A model generated the notes under the pieces. That model was given only the letters and a program-made list of their open reading frames with translations. It was not told the origin of the DNA and did no database searches. From NCBI GenBank assembly GCA_964454795.1, contig CAYVUM010000002.1, positions 1 through 64,000 on the forward strand: 64,000 bases of DNA, written 5' to 3'. Origin of the DNA: CAYVUM01 sp964454795. GTDB taxonomy: Bacteria; Pseudomonadota; Alphaproteobacteria; Rhodospirillales; Defluviicoccaceae. Position numbers and translations under genes: made by a program. This document shows, piece by piece, positions 40,987 to 50,171 of the stretch (its first letter is position 1; each line of letters starts with the position of its first letter).

Positions 40987-43406
40987 AGTTCACGTTGTCC
41001 TGGCTGAAGGACCATCTGGACACCGATGCCGGGGTCGAGGAGATCGGCTACCGGCTGACGATGACCGGCCTGGAGATCGAGGAGATCGTCGATCCCGCCG
41101 CCGGCCTCGAGTCCTTTGTCGTCGCTCGGGTTGTCGAGGCGGTCCCGCACCCGAACGCGCACAAGCTGCGGGTCTGCACCGTCGACACCGGGTCTGAAAC
41201 GGTCCAGGTGGTGTGCGGCGCTCCCAACGCCCGCGCCGGGATGAAGGGCGTATTCGCGCCGGTCGGCGCCTATGTTCCCGGAACCGGCCTGACCCTGAAG
41301 CAGGCGGCGATCCGCGGCGTCGACAGCTGCGGGATGCTGCTGTCGGAACGGGAGATGGGACTGTCCGATGCCCACGATGGCATCGTCGACCTGCAGGGAG
41401 ACGCCCCGGTCGGCGCCCGCGCGGTGGACGTTATGGGCCTCGCCGATCCGGTCTTCGACGTGGCGATCACCCCAAACCGTGGCGACTGCCTCGGGGTGCG
41501 CGGCATGGCCCGCGACCTTGCCGCTGCCGGCCTTGGCCGGTTGAAGCCGCTCACCATCGGGGCCGTGCCTGGCGGGTTCGAAAGCCCGATCGGCGTTCAC
41601 CTGGAGTTTGCAGCCGGGACCGCTTCGGCGTGCCCGTACTTCGTCGGTCGGATGGTGCGCGGGCTTCGCAACGGGCCGAGCCCGGAGTGGCTGCAGCGCC
41701 GGCTGCTGGCCGTGGGCTTGAAGCCGATCTCGGCGCTGGTCGACATCACCAACTACATCACGTTCGATCTGTGCCGGCCGCTGCATGTGTTCGACGCCGC
41801 GCAGGTGCGGGGCGACCTGCACGTCCGACTCGCCCGGCCAGGTGAACGCCTGCGTGCCCTCAACGGCCGGGATTACCCGCTCGATCCCGAAATGACCGTC
41901 ATCGCTGACGATCGTGAGGCTGAAGCGCTGGCCGGAGTGATTGGCGGCGAGCGGACCGGCTGTACCGCGGAGACCGTCGATGTGTTCATCGAGTCGGCGC
42001 TGTTCGATCCGGTGCGCACAGCGGCGACGGGCCGCAAGCTCGACCTCCAGACCGACGCCCGCTACCGGTTTGAGCGCGGCATCGATCCGGCGTTCGTGAT
42101 CGGCGGGGCCGAGTTGGCAACCCGGATGATCCTGGAATTGTGCGGTGGCGAGCCGTCCCGTCTCGTCATCGCCGGCGCCGAGCCGCCGCGCCAACCGGCG
42201 ATCCCGTTTCGCCCGGGGCGGCTCGCCTCCCTTTGTGGCGTCGAGGTTCCGCCCCGGCGGATCGTCGAGATACTCGACACCCTCGGCTTCGCTGTGGAGG
42301 GGGCCGACGGCGAGCCGGGCGAGGTGTGGCAGGTGAGGCCGCCCACGTGGCGCAGCGACCTCGATGGTGAAGCCTGCGTGGTCGAAGAAGTGATCCGCCT
42401 GCACGGCTATGAGCACATTCCGGTGGTTCCGATGGCCCGGGAAGCCGCCTCCGCCCTGCCCCATCCGGCCCTCGACAGCGGCCAGCGCCGACGGGTGCTG
42501 GCCCGCCGGTTGCTCGCTGCCCGCGGGCTGACCGAAGCGGTGACATTTTCGTTCTTGCCGGCCGCCCAGGCCGACCTGTTCGGCGGCGTCAGCGAGACGC
42601 AACGGCTGGTCAATCCGATCAGTACCGATCTCGATGTGATGCGGCCGTCGCCGTTGCCGAACCTGATCTCCGCCTGCGTCCGGAACGCCGCCCGCGGCTA
42701 TCCGGACGTGGCGCTGTTCGAGGTGGGTCCCCAATACGCGGGCGACCGGCCAGCGGACCAGAGCTGGGTCGCCGCCGGGGTCCGCGCCGGCCGCACCGGT
42801 CCCCGCCACTGGTGCCAGCCGCCCCGCGACGTGGACGTGTTCGACGCCAAGGCCGACGCGCTGGCGGTGCTGGCCGCGCTCGGCGTCCCGGTCGATCGCG
42901 CCCAGGTCACCGCCGGAGCACCTGCCTGGTACCATCCGGGCCGCTCGGGGGTGATCCGGCTGGGACCGAAGACGCTGCTCGCGGCCTTCGGCGACATGCA
43001 TCCGCGGGTCGCCCGGGCCCTCGACGTGGCCGGGCGGCTGGTTGCCTTCGAGGTGTTCCTGGACGCTATCCCGGCCCGCAAGGGCAAGGGAGGCGCACTT
43101 CGCCCGGCACTCGCCGCGTCCGCGTTCCAGCCATTGGAACGGGATTTTGCCTTCGTTGTTGCGGCCGGGCTGCCGGCGGACGACCTGGTCCGGGCGGTCC
43201 GCGCCGCCGACGACGCCCTGATCCGGGATGTGCGGGTGTTCGACGTTTTCACAGGGCCCGGTGTCGGCGAGGGCCAGAAGTCGCTGGCGGTGACGGTGAT
43301 TCTGCAACCGATGGAGCGAACCCTTACCGACGCCGACCTGGACGCCTTTGCCGGCCGGGTGGTCGCAAGCGTTTCGAGCCGGACCGGCGGCATCTTGCGC
43401 ACCTGA
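40983..43406 (+). CDS. pheT: phenylalanyl-tRNA synthetase beta subunit
   Basis: The 807-residue beta subunit starts with 'KFTLSWLKDHLDTDA' from a GTG codon overlapping the pheS stop. In order it has a tRNA-binding OB-fold (about 40-150), the B3/4 editing domain (about 210-380), B5 (about 400-475), the inactive synthetase-like core, and a C-terminal FDX-ACB anticodon domain ('PLERDFAFVVAAGLPADDL'). Length and layout are standard. Confidence 0.98.
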   Translation: MKFTLSWLKDHLDTDAGVEEIGYRLTMTGLEIEEIVDPAAGLESFVVARVVEAVPHPNAHKLRVCTVDTGSETVQVVCGAPNARAGMKGVFAPVGAYVPGTGLTLKQAAIRGVDSCGMLLSEREMGLSDAHDGIVDLQGDAPVGARAVDVMGLADPVFDVAITPNRGDCLGVRGMARDLAAAGLGRLKPLTIGAVPGGFESPIGVHLEFAAGTASACPYFVGRMVRGLRNGPSPEWLQRRLLAVGLKPISALVDITNYITFDLCRPLHVFDAAQVRGDLHVRLARPGERLRALNGRDYPLDPEMTVIADDREAEALAGVIGGERTGCTAETVDVFIESALFDPVRTAATGRKLDLQTDARYRFERGIDPAFVIGGAELATRMILELCGGEPSRLVIAGAEPPRQPAIPFRPGRLASLCGVEVPPRRIVEILDTLGFAVEGADGEPGEVWQVRPPTWRSDLDGEACVVEEVIRLHGYEHIPVVPMAREAASALPHPALDSGQRRRVLARRLLAARGLTEAVTFSFLPAAQADLFGGVSETQRLVNPISTDLDVMRPSPLPNLISACVRNAARGYPDVALFEVGPQYAGDRPADQSWVAAGVRAGRTGPRHWCQPPRDVDVFDAKADALAVLAALGVPVDRAQVTAGAPAWYHPGRSGVIRLGPKTLLAAFGDMHPRVARALDVAGRLVAFEVFLDAIPARKGKGGALRPALAASAFQPLERDFAFVVAAGLPADDLVRAVRAADDALIRDVRVFDVFTGPGVGEGQKSLAVTVILQPMERTLTDADLDAFAGRVVASVSSRTGGILRT

Positions 43407-43425
43407 CCGCCGGCTCCCCATTTTT
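43376..43425 (+). terminator. candidate terminator at the end of pheT
   Basis: GAGCCG...GCGG (43376-43390, with a five-base bulge) can pair with CCGCCGGCTC (43407-43416), and five Ts follow at 43421-43425. The stem begins inside the last codons of pheT and the T-run precedes the L,D-transpeptidase start by 18 bp. The bulge and the long loop make it a moderate candidate only. Confidence 0.35.
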
Positions 43426-43442
43426 GAGCGACACGCCGGACA

Positions 43443-44384
43443 ATGCCGATGACTGCGGATCTGACCCGACGAAAATTTCTCGCTCTTGCCACCGCGATCG
43501 GCGCCGGCTCGCTGGTCGCGCCCGGTTCTGGCCGGGCTGCGGTCGATTATTCGGGCCAGGACGATCTGGTCGGCGAGTTGCGCTTCTACACCACGGCTTA
43601 CGAAGACACGCTGCTTCAGGTCGCCCGTGACCACGGCCTCGGCCTGATCGAGTTGATGGCCGCCAATCGCGGGGTGGACCCGTGGTTGCCTGGCGACAAC
43701 CGCCGGCTGCTGCTGCCAACCGCGCACGTCCTGCCCGATGCGTCGCGCCGCGGTATCATCATTAATCTCGCCGACCTCCGCCTCTATCTGTTCGGAAAGG
43801 ACGGACAGGCGGTGGCGAGCTTTCCGCTCGGCGTCGGCCGCGATGGCGCCCGCACGCCAAAGGGAAGAACGAAGGTGGTGCGCAAAGCAAAAGACCCGGC
43901 GTGGCATCCGCCCGCATCCATCCGCCGCGAGGATCCGGAACTGCCAGGCCGGGTTCCGCCGGGGCCGGACAATCCCCTTGGCACACGGGCGCTTTATCTG
44001 GGATGGCCGGCCTACCTGATCCACGGCACCAACAAGCCCTACGGCGTCGGCCGGCGGGTCAGCCATGGCTGCATCCGGATGTATCCGGAAAACGTTGAGT
44101 GGCTGTATGAACAGGTCCCGGTCGGCACGCCGGTGACGGTGGTGGATCAGCGGGTCAAGCTGGGCCGTCGCAACGGTGATCTGTTCCTGGAGGTGACCCC
44201 CTCGCGGGAGCAGATCGACCAGATCGAGGAGAGCGGCGTGCCCGACTTGGAGTCCGACGTCCTCGAGGTCGACCCGGACCCGATCGTCGAGGCGGCCGGC
44301 AACGACGAATGGCGGCTCAACTGGACGATGATCAACTGGGCGTACGCCCAGCGTGAGGGGATCCCTGTTCAGATCACCCGGTGA
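43443..44384 (+). CDS. L,D-transpeptidase (YkuD) with LysM domain
   Basis: This 313-residue enzyme cross-links peptidoglycan or attaches proteins to it. A Tat-like signal ('TRRKFLALATAIGAGSLV') leads to a LysM-like segment (about residues 44-92, 'YEDTLLQVARDHGLGLIELM') and the YkuD domain, with the catalytic motif 'SHGCIRMYPENVEWLY' and upstream His in 'LIHGTNKPYGVG'. About 60 residues follow the domain. It converges on and overlaps by 16 bp with the methyltransferase gene. Confidence 0.95.
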   Translation: MPMTADLTRRKFLALATAIGAGSLVAPGSGRAAVDYSGQDDLVGELRFYTTAYEDTLLQVARDHGLGLIELMAANRGVDPWLPGDNRRLLLPTAHVLPDASRRGIIINLADLRLYLFGKDGQAVASFPLGVGRDGARTPKGRTKVVRKAKDPAWHPPASIRREDPELPGRVPPGPDNPLGTRALYLGWPAYLIHGTNKPYGVGRRVSHGCIRMYPENVEWLYEQVPVGTPVTVVDQRVKLGRRNGDLFLEVTPSREQIDQIEESGVPDLESDVLEVDPDPIVEAAGNDEWRLNWTMINWAYAQREGIPVQITR

Positions 44385-45010
44385 TCGCGTCCCGGCTCCT
44401 GCGGAACGATACCGACCAGGCTGATCGGGACGTTCCGGCCGGCGCCGTGGTAGTCAACGGCCGTTTCCACGAACCCGGCGCGCTCCATGGCCTCAAAGGC
44501 CCGCTTCTCCAGCCGGCTGTCGCCGTCGCGCCGGAACACCAGAACCAGCCGGCCACCGGGCTTGAGCACCCGGCGGATCTCCGCGACATCATCGTCGGGC
44601 CGGGGCCAGTGCGGAAAGCTCTCGATCGCGAACGCCCTGGCGAACCAGTGGTCCAGGTAGGGCAGGCGGGAGACCGCAGCTTGGCGGACCTCAAGCCGGC
44701 CATACTCGATCGCCTCGATATTGCGGCGGATGGCGAGCCTCGCCATCAGCGCCGAATGGTCGATCCCGGTAACGAAGCCGAGATGATCACGCTCTATCAG
44801 GGCGGCGATCGCCCGGCCGGTCCCGCAGCCCACTTCCAGCACGTTGTCCATCGCCGTCAGGTCAAGCTTATCGAGCGCGATGCGGATCAACCGGCTGTTT
44901 CTGAGGCCGGTCAGCCGGCCGATCAGCGCGCCGATGGTTCCCCTGGGATAGCGCCGCTGGCGGGTCAGCCAGTTCGTCGGATCCGGAGCACGTTGGGAAA
45001 AGTCAAGCAT
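44369..45010 (-). CDS. class I SAM-dependent methyltransferase
   Basis: A 213-residue Methyltransf_11-type enzyme. The SAM loop is 'NVLEVGCGTGRAIAAL', followed by the acidic 'TGIDHSALM' and the later 'PGGRLVLVFR'. A hydrophobic 'TIGALIGRLTGLRN' before the domain may lie at the membrane. The substrate is unknown. Its promoter region contains a palindrome at 45089-45108. Confidence 0.88.
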   Translation of the reverse strand: MLDFSQRAPDPTNWLTRQRRYPRGTIGALIGRLTGLRNSRLIRIALDKLDLTAMDNVLEVGCGTGRAIAALIERDHLGFVTGIDHSALMARLAIRRNIEAIEYGRLEVRQAAVSRLPYLDHWFARAFAIESFPHWPRPDDDVAEIRRVLKPGGRLVLVFRRDGDSRLEKRAFEAMERAGFVETAVDYHGAGRNVPISLVGIVPQEPGRDHRVI

Positions 45011-45088
45011 CGGTCAGCTCATGTCTTCCCGTCGGTCCGCCGTTTTGGCCACGTGCCCGGCTTGTCCAGCACAGCGCCCTCTCTCCCT

Positions 45089-45108
45089 TATACCCCCTAA
45101 CGGGTATA
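45089..45108. promoter_or_regulatory. 20-bp palindrome upstream of the methyltransferase gene
   Basis: TATACCC and GGGTATA are perfect seven-base arms around CCTAAC. The core resembles the TACCCCC...GGGTA type of site bound by CsoR/FrmR/CstR-family sensors, and it lies 79 bp upstream of the methyltransferase start. It is also followed by TTTT on the plus strand, so a weak terminator is an alternative reading. No such regulator is encoded in the window. Confidence 0.35.
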
Positions 45109-45264
45109 TTTTGGCTCGTTTTGGGCGCATCAACGGGTTTGCTTAAGCGCCGCTTGCGGCCTGCTGTCCATCAAGCCGGGACATAGGCATTCATCATGGC
45201 CGATCGATGTCATGAACGAACCGCCGGCGACCGGGATTTCGCGTAAACTGATCCCCAATGAGGG

Positions 45265-47088
45265 TTATTCGACCGTCACGCTCTTGGCGAGGTTTCGTGG
45301 CTGATCCACGTCTGTGCCTTTGGCGACCGCTACGTGATAGGCGAGTAACTGGACCGGGATGGTGTACAGGATCGGGGCAACGAACGGATCGACGGCCGGC
45401 AACTCGAGGGTCGCGGCCGCCATGGTGCCCAGCGTCTCGATCCCTCGCCGGTCGGAGAGGAAGATCACCCGGCCGCCGCGGGCGATCACCTCCTGCATGT
45501 TCGAGGCCGTCTTCTCGAACAGCTCGTCGCTGGGGGCGATCACGATGATCGGCATGTTCTCGTCGATCAGCGCGATCGGTCCATGCTTCATTTCCCCGGC
45601 AGCGTAGCCCTCGGCGTGGATATAGCTGATTTCCTTCAGCTTGAGCGCGCCTTCGAGGGCGATCGGGTAGCCGGTGCCGCGGCCGAGATAGAGCACGTCG
45701 CGGGCCTCGGCCACCTCTCGGGCAAGCTCGGCCAGCCGTTCGTCGTGGATCAGCACGTCGTTGGCGCGGCTCGGGACCTCGGTCAGCGACTGGCACAGGC
45801 GGGTCTCGGTGGCGCGGTCGATGGCACCGCGCGCTGCCGCCATGGCGATCACCAGGCAGGCGAGCACGGTCAGCTGGGTGGTGAAGGCCTTGGTCGACGC
45901 CACCCCGATTTCCGGACCGGCATGGGTCAGCAGGCAGGCATCGGAGGCCCGGGCCATCGAGCTTTCCGCGACGTTGACGATGCTGAGCACCTTCTGCCGC
46001 CGGCCCTGGGCGTAGCGCAGCGCTGCCAGGGTGTCAGCGGTTTCTCCCGACTGCGAGATGAAGATCGCCAGCCCGCCCTGCGGCAGATCGGCGTCGCGGT
46101 ACCGGAACTCGGAGGCGATATCCACCTCGCAGGCGATCCGCGCGACCCGCTCGAACCAGTAACGGGCGACCATGGCGGCGTGATAGGAGGTGCCGCAGGC
46201 AACCATGGTGACCCGCGAAACCCGGGTCATGTCAAACGACAGCGGCGGCATGGTCACCACGTGGTTCCACGGATTGAGCAGCGCGTGCAGGGTGTCGCCA
46301 ATCACCGTCGGCTGCTCGTAGATCTCCTTCAGCATGAAATGGGCGTAGTTGCCCTTGCCGATCATCGCCCCGGAGGTGGCGGTCAGCTTGATCGGCCGCT
46401 CGACAATCGCGCCCGCAGCGTTGTAGAGCACGGCTCCGCCAGAGCGGACCACCGCCCAGTCGCCCTCCTCCAGGTAGCAGATACGCCGGGTCAGGGGCGC
46501 CAGTGCCAGGGCATCGGAGCCGAGGTACATCTCGCCATCGCCGTAACCGACGGCGAGCGGGCTGCCGCGCCGCGCACCGATCATCAGGTCGTTATGACCG
46601 GCGAACAGGATCGCGAGGGCGAAGGCGCCTTCGAGCCGGCCGAGCGACTTGCGCACCGCCTCCTCCGGCGAGTCCCCGGCGCGCAGATAGCTGGAAATCA
46701 GGTGAACGACGACCTCGGTATCGGTTTCGGTGCCGAACAGCACCCCGGCGGCGGTCAGCTCGGTGCGGAGCCGGTGGAAATTCTCGATGATCCCGTTGTG
46801 GACCAGCACCACCCGGTCATCGGCATGCGGATGGGCATTGTTCTCGGTGGGGGCCCCGTGGGTTGCCCAGCGGGTGTGACCAATACCGATATGACCGTTG
46901 ACGGGCCGTTCGGCGAGTACCGCTTCCAGATTGACGATCTTGCCTTCCGCCCGGCGCCGCTCGATTGTGCCGTTGGCGAGGGTTGCCACCCCGGCAGAGT
47001 CATACCCCCGGTACTCAAGACGCTTTAAGGCGTCGATCAGCAGCGGGCCGGCTTCGCCCCGTCCGATAATGCCGATAATACCGCACAT
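45265..47088 (-). CDS. glmS: glucosamine-fructose-6-phosphate aminotransferase
   Basis: The 607-residue enzyme makes glucosamine 6-phosphate from fructose 6-phosphate and glutamine, the first step to UDP-GlcNAc. Cys2 of 'MCGIIGIIG' is the glutaminase nucleophile. The amidotransferase domain (about 1-220) includes 'GIGHTRWATHG'. Two SIS sugar-isomerase domains follow ('ACGTSYHAAMVARYW', 'FISQSGETADTLAAL'), and the end is 'PRNLAKSVTVE'. I start at the Met that exposes Cys2. It is 58 bp downstream of glmU on the same strand. No glmS ribozyme is seen. Confidence 0.98.
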   Translation of the reverse strand: MCGIIGIIGRGEAGPLLIDALKRLEYRGYDSAGVATLANGTIERRRAEGKIVNLEAVLAERPVNGHIGIGHTRWATHGAPTENNAHPHADDRVVLVHNGIIENFHRLRTELTAAGVLFGTETDTEVVVHLISSYLRAGDSPEEAVRKSLGRLEGAFALAILFAGHNDLMIGARRGSPLAVGYGDGEMYLGSDALALAPLTRRICYLEEGDWAVVRSGGAVLYNAAGAIVERPIKLTATSGAMIGKGNYAHFMLKEIYEQPTVIGDTLHALLNPWNHVVTMPPLSFDMTRVSRVTMVACGTSYHAAMVARYWFERVARIACEVDIASEFRYRDADLPQGGLAIFISQSGETADTLAALRYAQGRRQKVLSIVNVAESSMARASDACLLTHAGPEIGVASTKAFTTQLTVLACLVIAMAAARGAIDRATETRLCQSLTEVPSRANDVLIHDERLAELAREVAEARDVLYLGRGTGYPIALEGALKLKEISYIHAEGYAAGEMKHGPIALIDENMPIIVIAPSDELFEKTASNMQEVIARGGRVIFLSDRRGIETLGTMAAATLELPAVDPFVAPILYTIPVQLLAYHVAVAKGTDVDQPRNLAKSVTVE

Positions 47089-47146
47089 TCGTCGATGATC
47101 CTCTTTCGGAGCTGCTCCACGGCCCGGCCAGCCGCAGCCCTGCCTG

Positions 47147-48550
47147 CTATTCTGCCGGCGTCGGCTCTCCCGGCTGACCGGTGCCGGCCGGTGCCGGCGC
47201 CTGGCGGGCTGCCTTTTCGGCAGCCCGGCGCTTGCGGAACGCCCTCGCCCACCCGTCCCGGACGGTAAAGGGTCCGCGCACCACCGCCAGGGCGTCGGCC
47301 GGCACATCCTTCGAGATGGCGCTTGACGCACCGACGATCGCGCCGTCGCCGATCTTAACCGGCGCCACCAGGCAGGTGTTCGAGCCGATGAACGCCCCGG
47401 CGCCGATGTCGGTATGGCTCTTGAAGAAACCATCATAGTTGCAAGTGATCGTGCCGGCGCCGATGTTGGCTCGGGCGCCGATCCGCGCATCGCCGATGTA
47501 GCTCAGGTGATTGACCTTGGCGCCGCTCTCCACCGAGGCATTCTTGATCTCGACGAAATTGCCGATATGCGCGTCCGGGCCCACCTGCGCGCCGGGGCGC
47601 AGCCGGGAAAACGGGCCGACGACCGCGCCGCTCGCCACATGGGCGCCCTCGATATGGCAGAAGGCGCGGATTTCCACGTCATCGCCAACACTGGCGCCGG
47701 GGCCGAACACCACCGACGGGCCGATCACGACATCGCGGCCGATCCGGGTGTCCATGGAAAAGAACGTCGAGGGTGGATCGATCAGGGTCGCGCCGTCGAG
47801 CATCGCCCGGGTGCGCAGCCGGTTCTGGACGATCACCTCCGCCTCGGCCAGATCGACCCGGGAATTGACCCCCACGAACTCCTCGACCGCGCCTTCGACC
47901 ACCGCGCAAGCGAGACCATCGGCGCGGGCCAGCTCGACGATGTCGGTCAGATAGTATTCGCCCTTGGCATTGTCGTTACCGATCCGCTCAAGCAGCGGAA
48001 ACAGGTGGCTGCCATCCACAAGAAAGACGCCGGAATTGCAGAGATCGATGGCGAGCTGGCCAGGGGTTGCGTCGCCCGCCTCGACGATCGCCTCGAGCCC
48101 GCCGTCGCCACCGGTGACGAGGCGTCCGTAGGCGCCGGGATCGGCCGGCCGGAAGCCGAGAACGACCACGGCGGGCGGGTCGGCCGCGGCCCGAACCGAC
48201 CGCATCCGCTCCAGGGTTTCAGCGGTGATCAGCGGCGTATCGCCATAGAGGATCAGCACGTCGCCCTCGAACCCGGCCAGCGCCTCTCGGGCCATCAGGA
48301 CTGCGTGGCCGGTGCCCAGCGGCGGGTCCTGCAGCACCGTGCGGTGTGGCGCGACGGCAGCGGTCACGGCATCGGCGCCGGTGCCGACAACGACGACGAT
48401 CTGCTCCGGGGACAGGGCATCGGCCGTGGCAAGGACGTGATGGATCAGGCTGCGGCCAGCGATCTCGTGGAGAACCTTGGGGCGCGCCGACTTCATCCGG
48501 GTGCCGCGGCCGGCGGCGAGGACAACCACGGCGGTTTTCCTGTTGGTCAT
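47147..48550 (-). CDS. glmU: bifunctional GlmU (GlcN-1-P acetyltransferase / UDP-GlcNAc pyrophosphorylase)
   Basis: The 467-residue enzyme completes UDP-GlcNAc synthesis. The N-terminal nucleotidyltransferase has 'VVLAAGRGTRMKS', 'LYGDTPLI' and 'YYLTDIVELA'. The C-terminal left-handed beta-helix consists of hexapeptide repeats ('GPFSRLRPGAQVGPDAHIGN') with acetyltransferase residues around 'NHLSYIGDARIG' and 'NYDGFFKSHTDIGAGAFIGS'. It forms an operon with glmS and is divergent from gph. Confidence 0.98.
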   Translation of the reverse strand: MTNRKTAVVVLAAGRGTRMKSARPKVLHEIAGRSLIHHVLATADALSPEQIVVVVGTGADAVTAAVAPHRTVLQDPPLGTGHAVLMAREALAGFEGDVLILYGDTPLITAETLERMRSVRAAADPPAVVVLGFRPADPGAYGRLVTGGDGGLEAIVEAGDATPGQLAIDLCNSGVFLVDGSHLFPLLERIGNDNAKGEYYLTDIVELARADGLACAVVEGAVEEFVGVNSRVDLAEAEVIVQNRLRTRAMLDGATLIDPPSTFFSMDTRIGRDVVIGPSVVFGPGASVGDDVEIRAFCHIEGAHVASGAVVGPFSRLRPGAQVGPDAHIGNFVEIKNASVESGAKVNHLSYIGDARIGARANIGAGTITCNYDGFFKSHTDIGAGAFIGSNTCLVAPVKIGDGAIVGASSAISKDVPADALAVVRGPFTVRDGWARAFRKRRAAEKAARQAPAPAGTGQPGEPTPAE

Positions 48551-48638
48551 CGGATGGGACCTCGTTTAGGAAGGAGCGCCGCTTGGCGGGCGCAGCCGGC
48601 CGGAAGCTGCCACAGCCGGGCGCAGGGCGCCAAGTCAA

Positions 48639-49394
48639 ATGGTGTTTCGGTGTGTATCGCCGCCACCCTCGCCGATCAGGGTTAACGCTTTGCCACTCTC
48701 CCCGTATTTCGGCGCCGTCATCTTCGATCTGGACGGCACGCTGGTCGACAGCGCCCCCGATCTGACCCGGGCACTCAACCGGCTGCTCGACGAGCTCAAG
48801 CGCCCGGCGCTCGATCTCGAGGCAGTGGTCGGAATGATCGGGGATGGTGCGACAAAGCTGGTGGAGCGGGCGATGACCGCGACCGGCGGCCTTGGCCCCG
48901 GAGACGATCTCGGCAGCCTGACCGGCCGGTTCCTCAACCTCTATGAAGGGGCGACGGCGGTGGACACCCGCCCCTATCCCGGGGTGTGCGAAGCGCTGGC
49001 CAATCTGTCGGCGCAAGGCTGCCGGCTCGGCGTGTGCACCAACAAGCCGGAAGCGCCCGCCCGGGCGGTCCTGGAAGACGTGGGGCTTGCCGGCTTCTTC
49101 GGCGCTGTCCTCGGCGGCGACAGCCTCGGCGAGATCCGCAAGCCCGATCCCCGCCACCTGCTCGCCGTCCTTGACCGGCTCGGGATCGGCGCCGGGCGGG
49201 CCGTGATGGTCGGCGACAATGCCAACGATGTCGCGGCCGCCCGGGCTGCCGGCCTGCCGGTCATCCTCCGTGCCGGTGGCTATACCCGGGTGCCGGCGGC
49301 CGATCTGGGCGCAGATCTGGTGATTGAGGACTTCGCGGCACTGCCAGCGGCGCTCACCACCCTTGGCGCTTCGCCGCCGGCTAAACTTCGATAG
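48639..49394 (+). CDS. gph: phosphoglycolate phosphatase (HAD family)
   Basis: The 251-residue HAD hydrolase removes phosphate from 2-phosphoglycolate, a by-product of RuBisCO oxygenation and DNA repair. Motif I is 'VIFDLDGTLVDSAPDL', motif II the Thr of 'LGVCTNKPE', motif III 'IRKPDPRHL' and motif IV 'VMVGDNANDV'. ATG 48639 has no ribosome site and adds an odd 'VFRCVSPPPSP' lead; TTG 48690, nearer the family start, is the likelier initiator. It is divergent from glmU and overlaps the MBL hydrolase end by 14 bp. With prk in the window it may serve photorespiratory salvage. Confidence 0.9.
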   Translation: MVFRCVSPPPSPIRVNALPLSPYFGAVIFDLDGTLVDSAPDLTRALNRLLDELKRPALDLEAVVGMIGDGATKLVERAMTATGGLGPGDDLGSLTGRFLNLYEGATAVDTRPYPGVCEALANLSAQGCRLGVCTNKPEAPARAVLEDVGLAGFFGAVLGGDSLGEIRKPDPRHLLAVLDRLGIGAGRAVMVGDNANDVAAARAAGLPVILRAGGYTRVPAADLGADLVIEDFAALPAALTTLGASPPAKLR

Positions 49395-50154
49395 TCAGGC
49401 CGTCGTAGGCGGCGATCACCCCGCAGGGCAGGCGATCGCTCAGCCGGCGGTAGTCAAGATCATTGCCGAGGTGGCTCAGCACCGCCTGGTCGGGCTTGAT
49501 CCGGGCGATCCATTCCAGCGCCTTGCCCACATCGCAGTGGGTGGGATGGGGATGATCCACCAGCGTGCCAATCACCCACAGCCGTACCCCGGCAAGCGCT
49601 TCGAACGCCGCTTCCGGCAGCTCAACCACATCGGTGGTGTAAGCCACGGAGCCGAACCGGAATCCGAAGGTCCGGCTGAAACCGTGGGACTGCTCAAAGG
49701 CCGTCACGGGGATCGTGCCGATCTCGAGATGCTGGAGATGATGGAGTTCCCGGGGAACCAGCGTCGGCTTGTAGTAGAAGCGGGCGCCCTCGTCGAGCGG
49801 CTTGAACACATAGCCGAACCGGCGGTTGATCTCGGCGAGGGTATGGGCATCGGCGTAGCAGTCGAGCGGCGCACCGATCGCCCGGTTGATGGCGCGCAGG
49901 TCGTCGATGCCGTGGAGGTGATCGGCATGGGCGTGGGTGTAAATGACCGCGTCCAGGGTCGAGACCCCTGCGGCGATCAGCTGGTCGCGCAACTCCGGCG
50001 CGGTATCGACGAGAATGCGGGTCCCGTCGTCCTCGACCAGAATGGACGGCCGGGACCGGCGGTTGCGCGGCTCGGCGGGATTGCAGCCGCCCCAGCCCCA
50101 GTCGATTGCCGGCGTGCCGCTGGACGCACCGGCACCGAGGATCACCAGTTTCAC
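49381..50154 (-). CDS. MBL-fold metallohydrolase (PhnP-like)
   Basis: A 257-residue metallo-beta-lactamase-fold protein with the HxHxDH motif 'YTHAHADHLHGIDDLR' and later His in 'GTLVDHPHPTHCD' and 'LSHLGNDLDY'. The N-terminal 'LGAGASSGTPAIDWGWG' is typical of the PhnP-like hydrolases that alphaproteobacteria encode behind tatD. The likely reaction is phosphodiester hydrolysis, with the substrate unknown. It lies 17 bp after tatD as the last gene of the operon. Confidence 0.92.
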   Translation of the reverse strand: MKLVILGAGASSGTPAIDWGWGGCNPAEPRNRRSRPSILVEDDGTRILVDTAPELRDQLIAAGVSTLDAVIYTHAHADHLHGIDDLRAINRAIGAPLDCYADAHTLAEINRRFGYVFKPLDEGARFYYKPTLVPRELHHLQHLEIGTIPVTAFEQSHGFSRTFGFRFGSVAYTTDVVELPEAAFEALAGVRLWVIGTLVDHPHPTHCDVGKALEWIARIKPDQAVLSHLGNDLDYRRLSDRLPCGVIAAYDGLTIEV

Positions 50155-50171
50155 CTGTCCGGCTCCTGCGA

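Noticed and set aside
40950..44066. 1038-codon minus-strand open frame opposite pheT and the L,D-transpeptidase
   Set aside because: It runs across two unambiguous genes on the other strand and has no recognisable motif.
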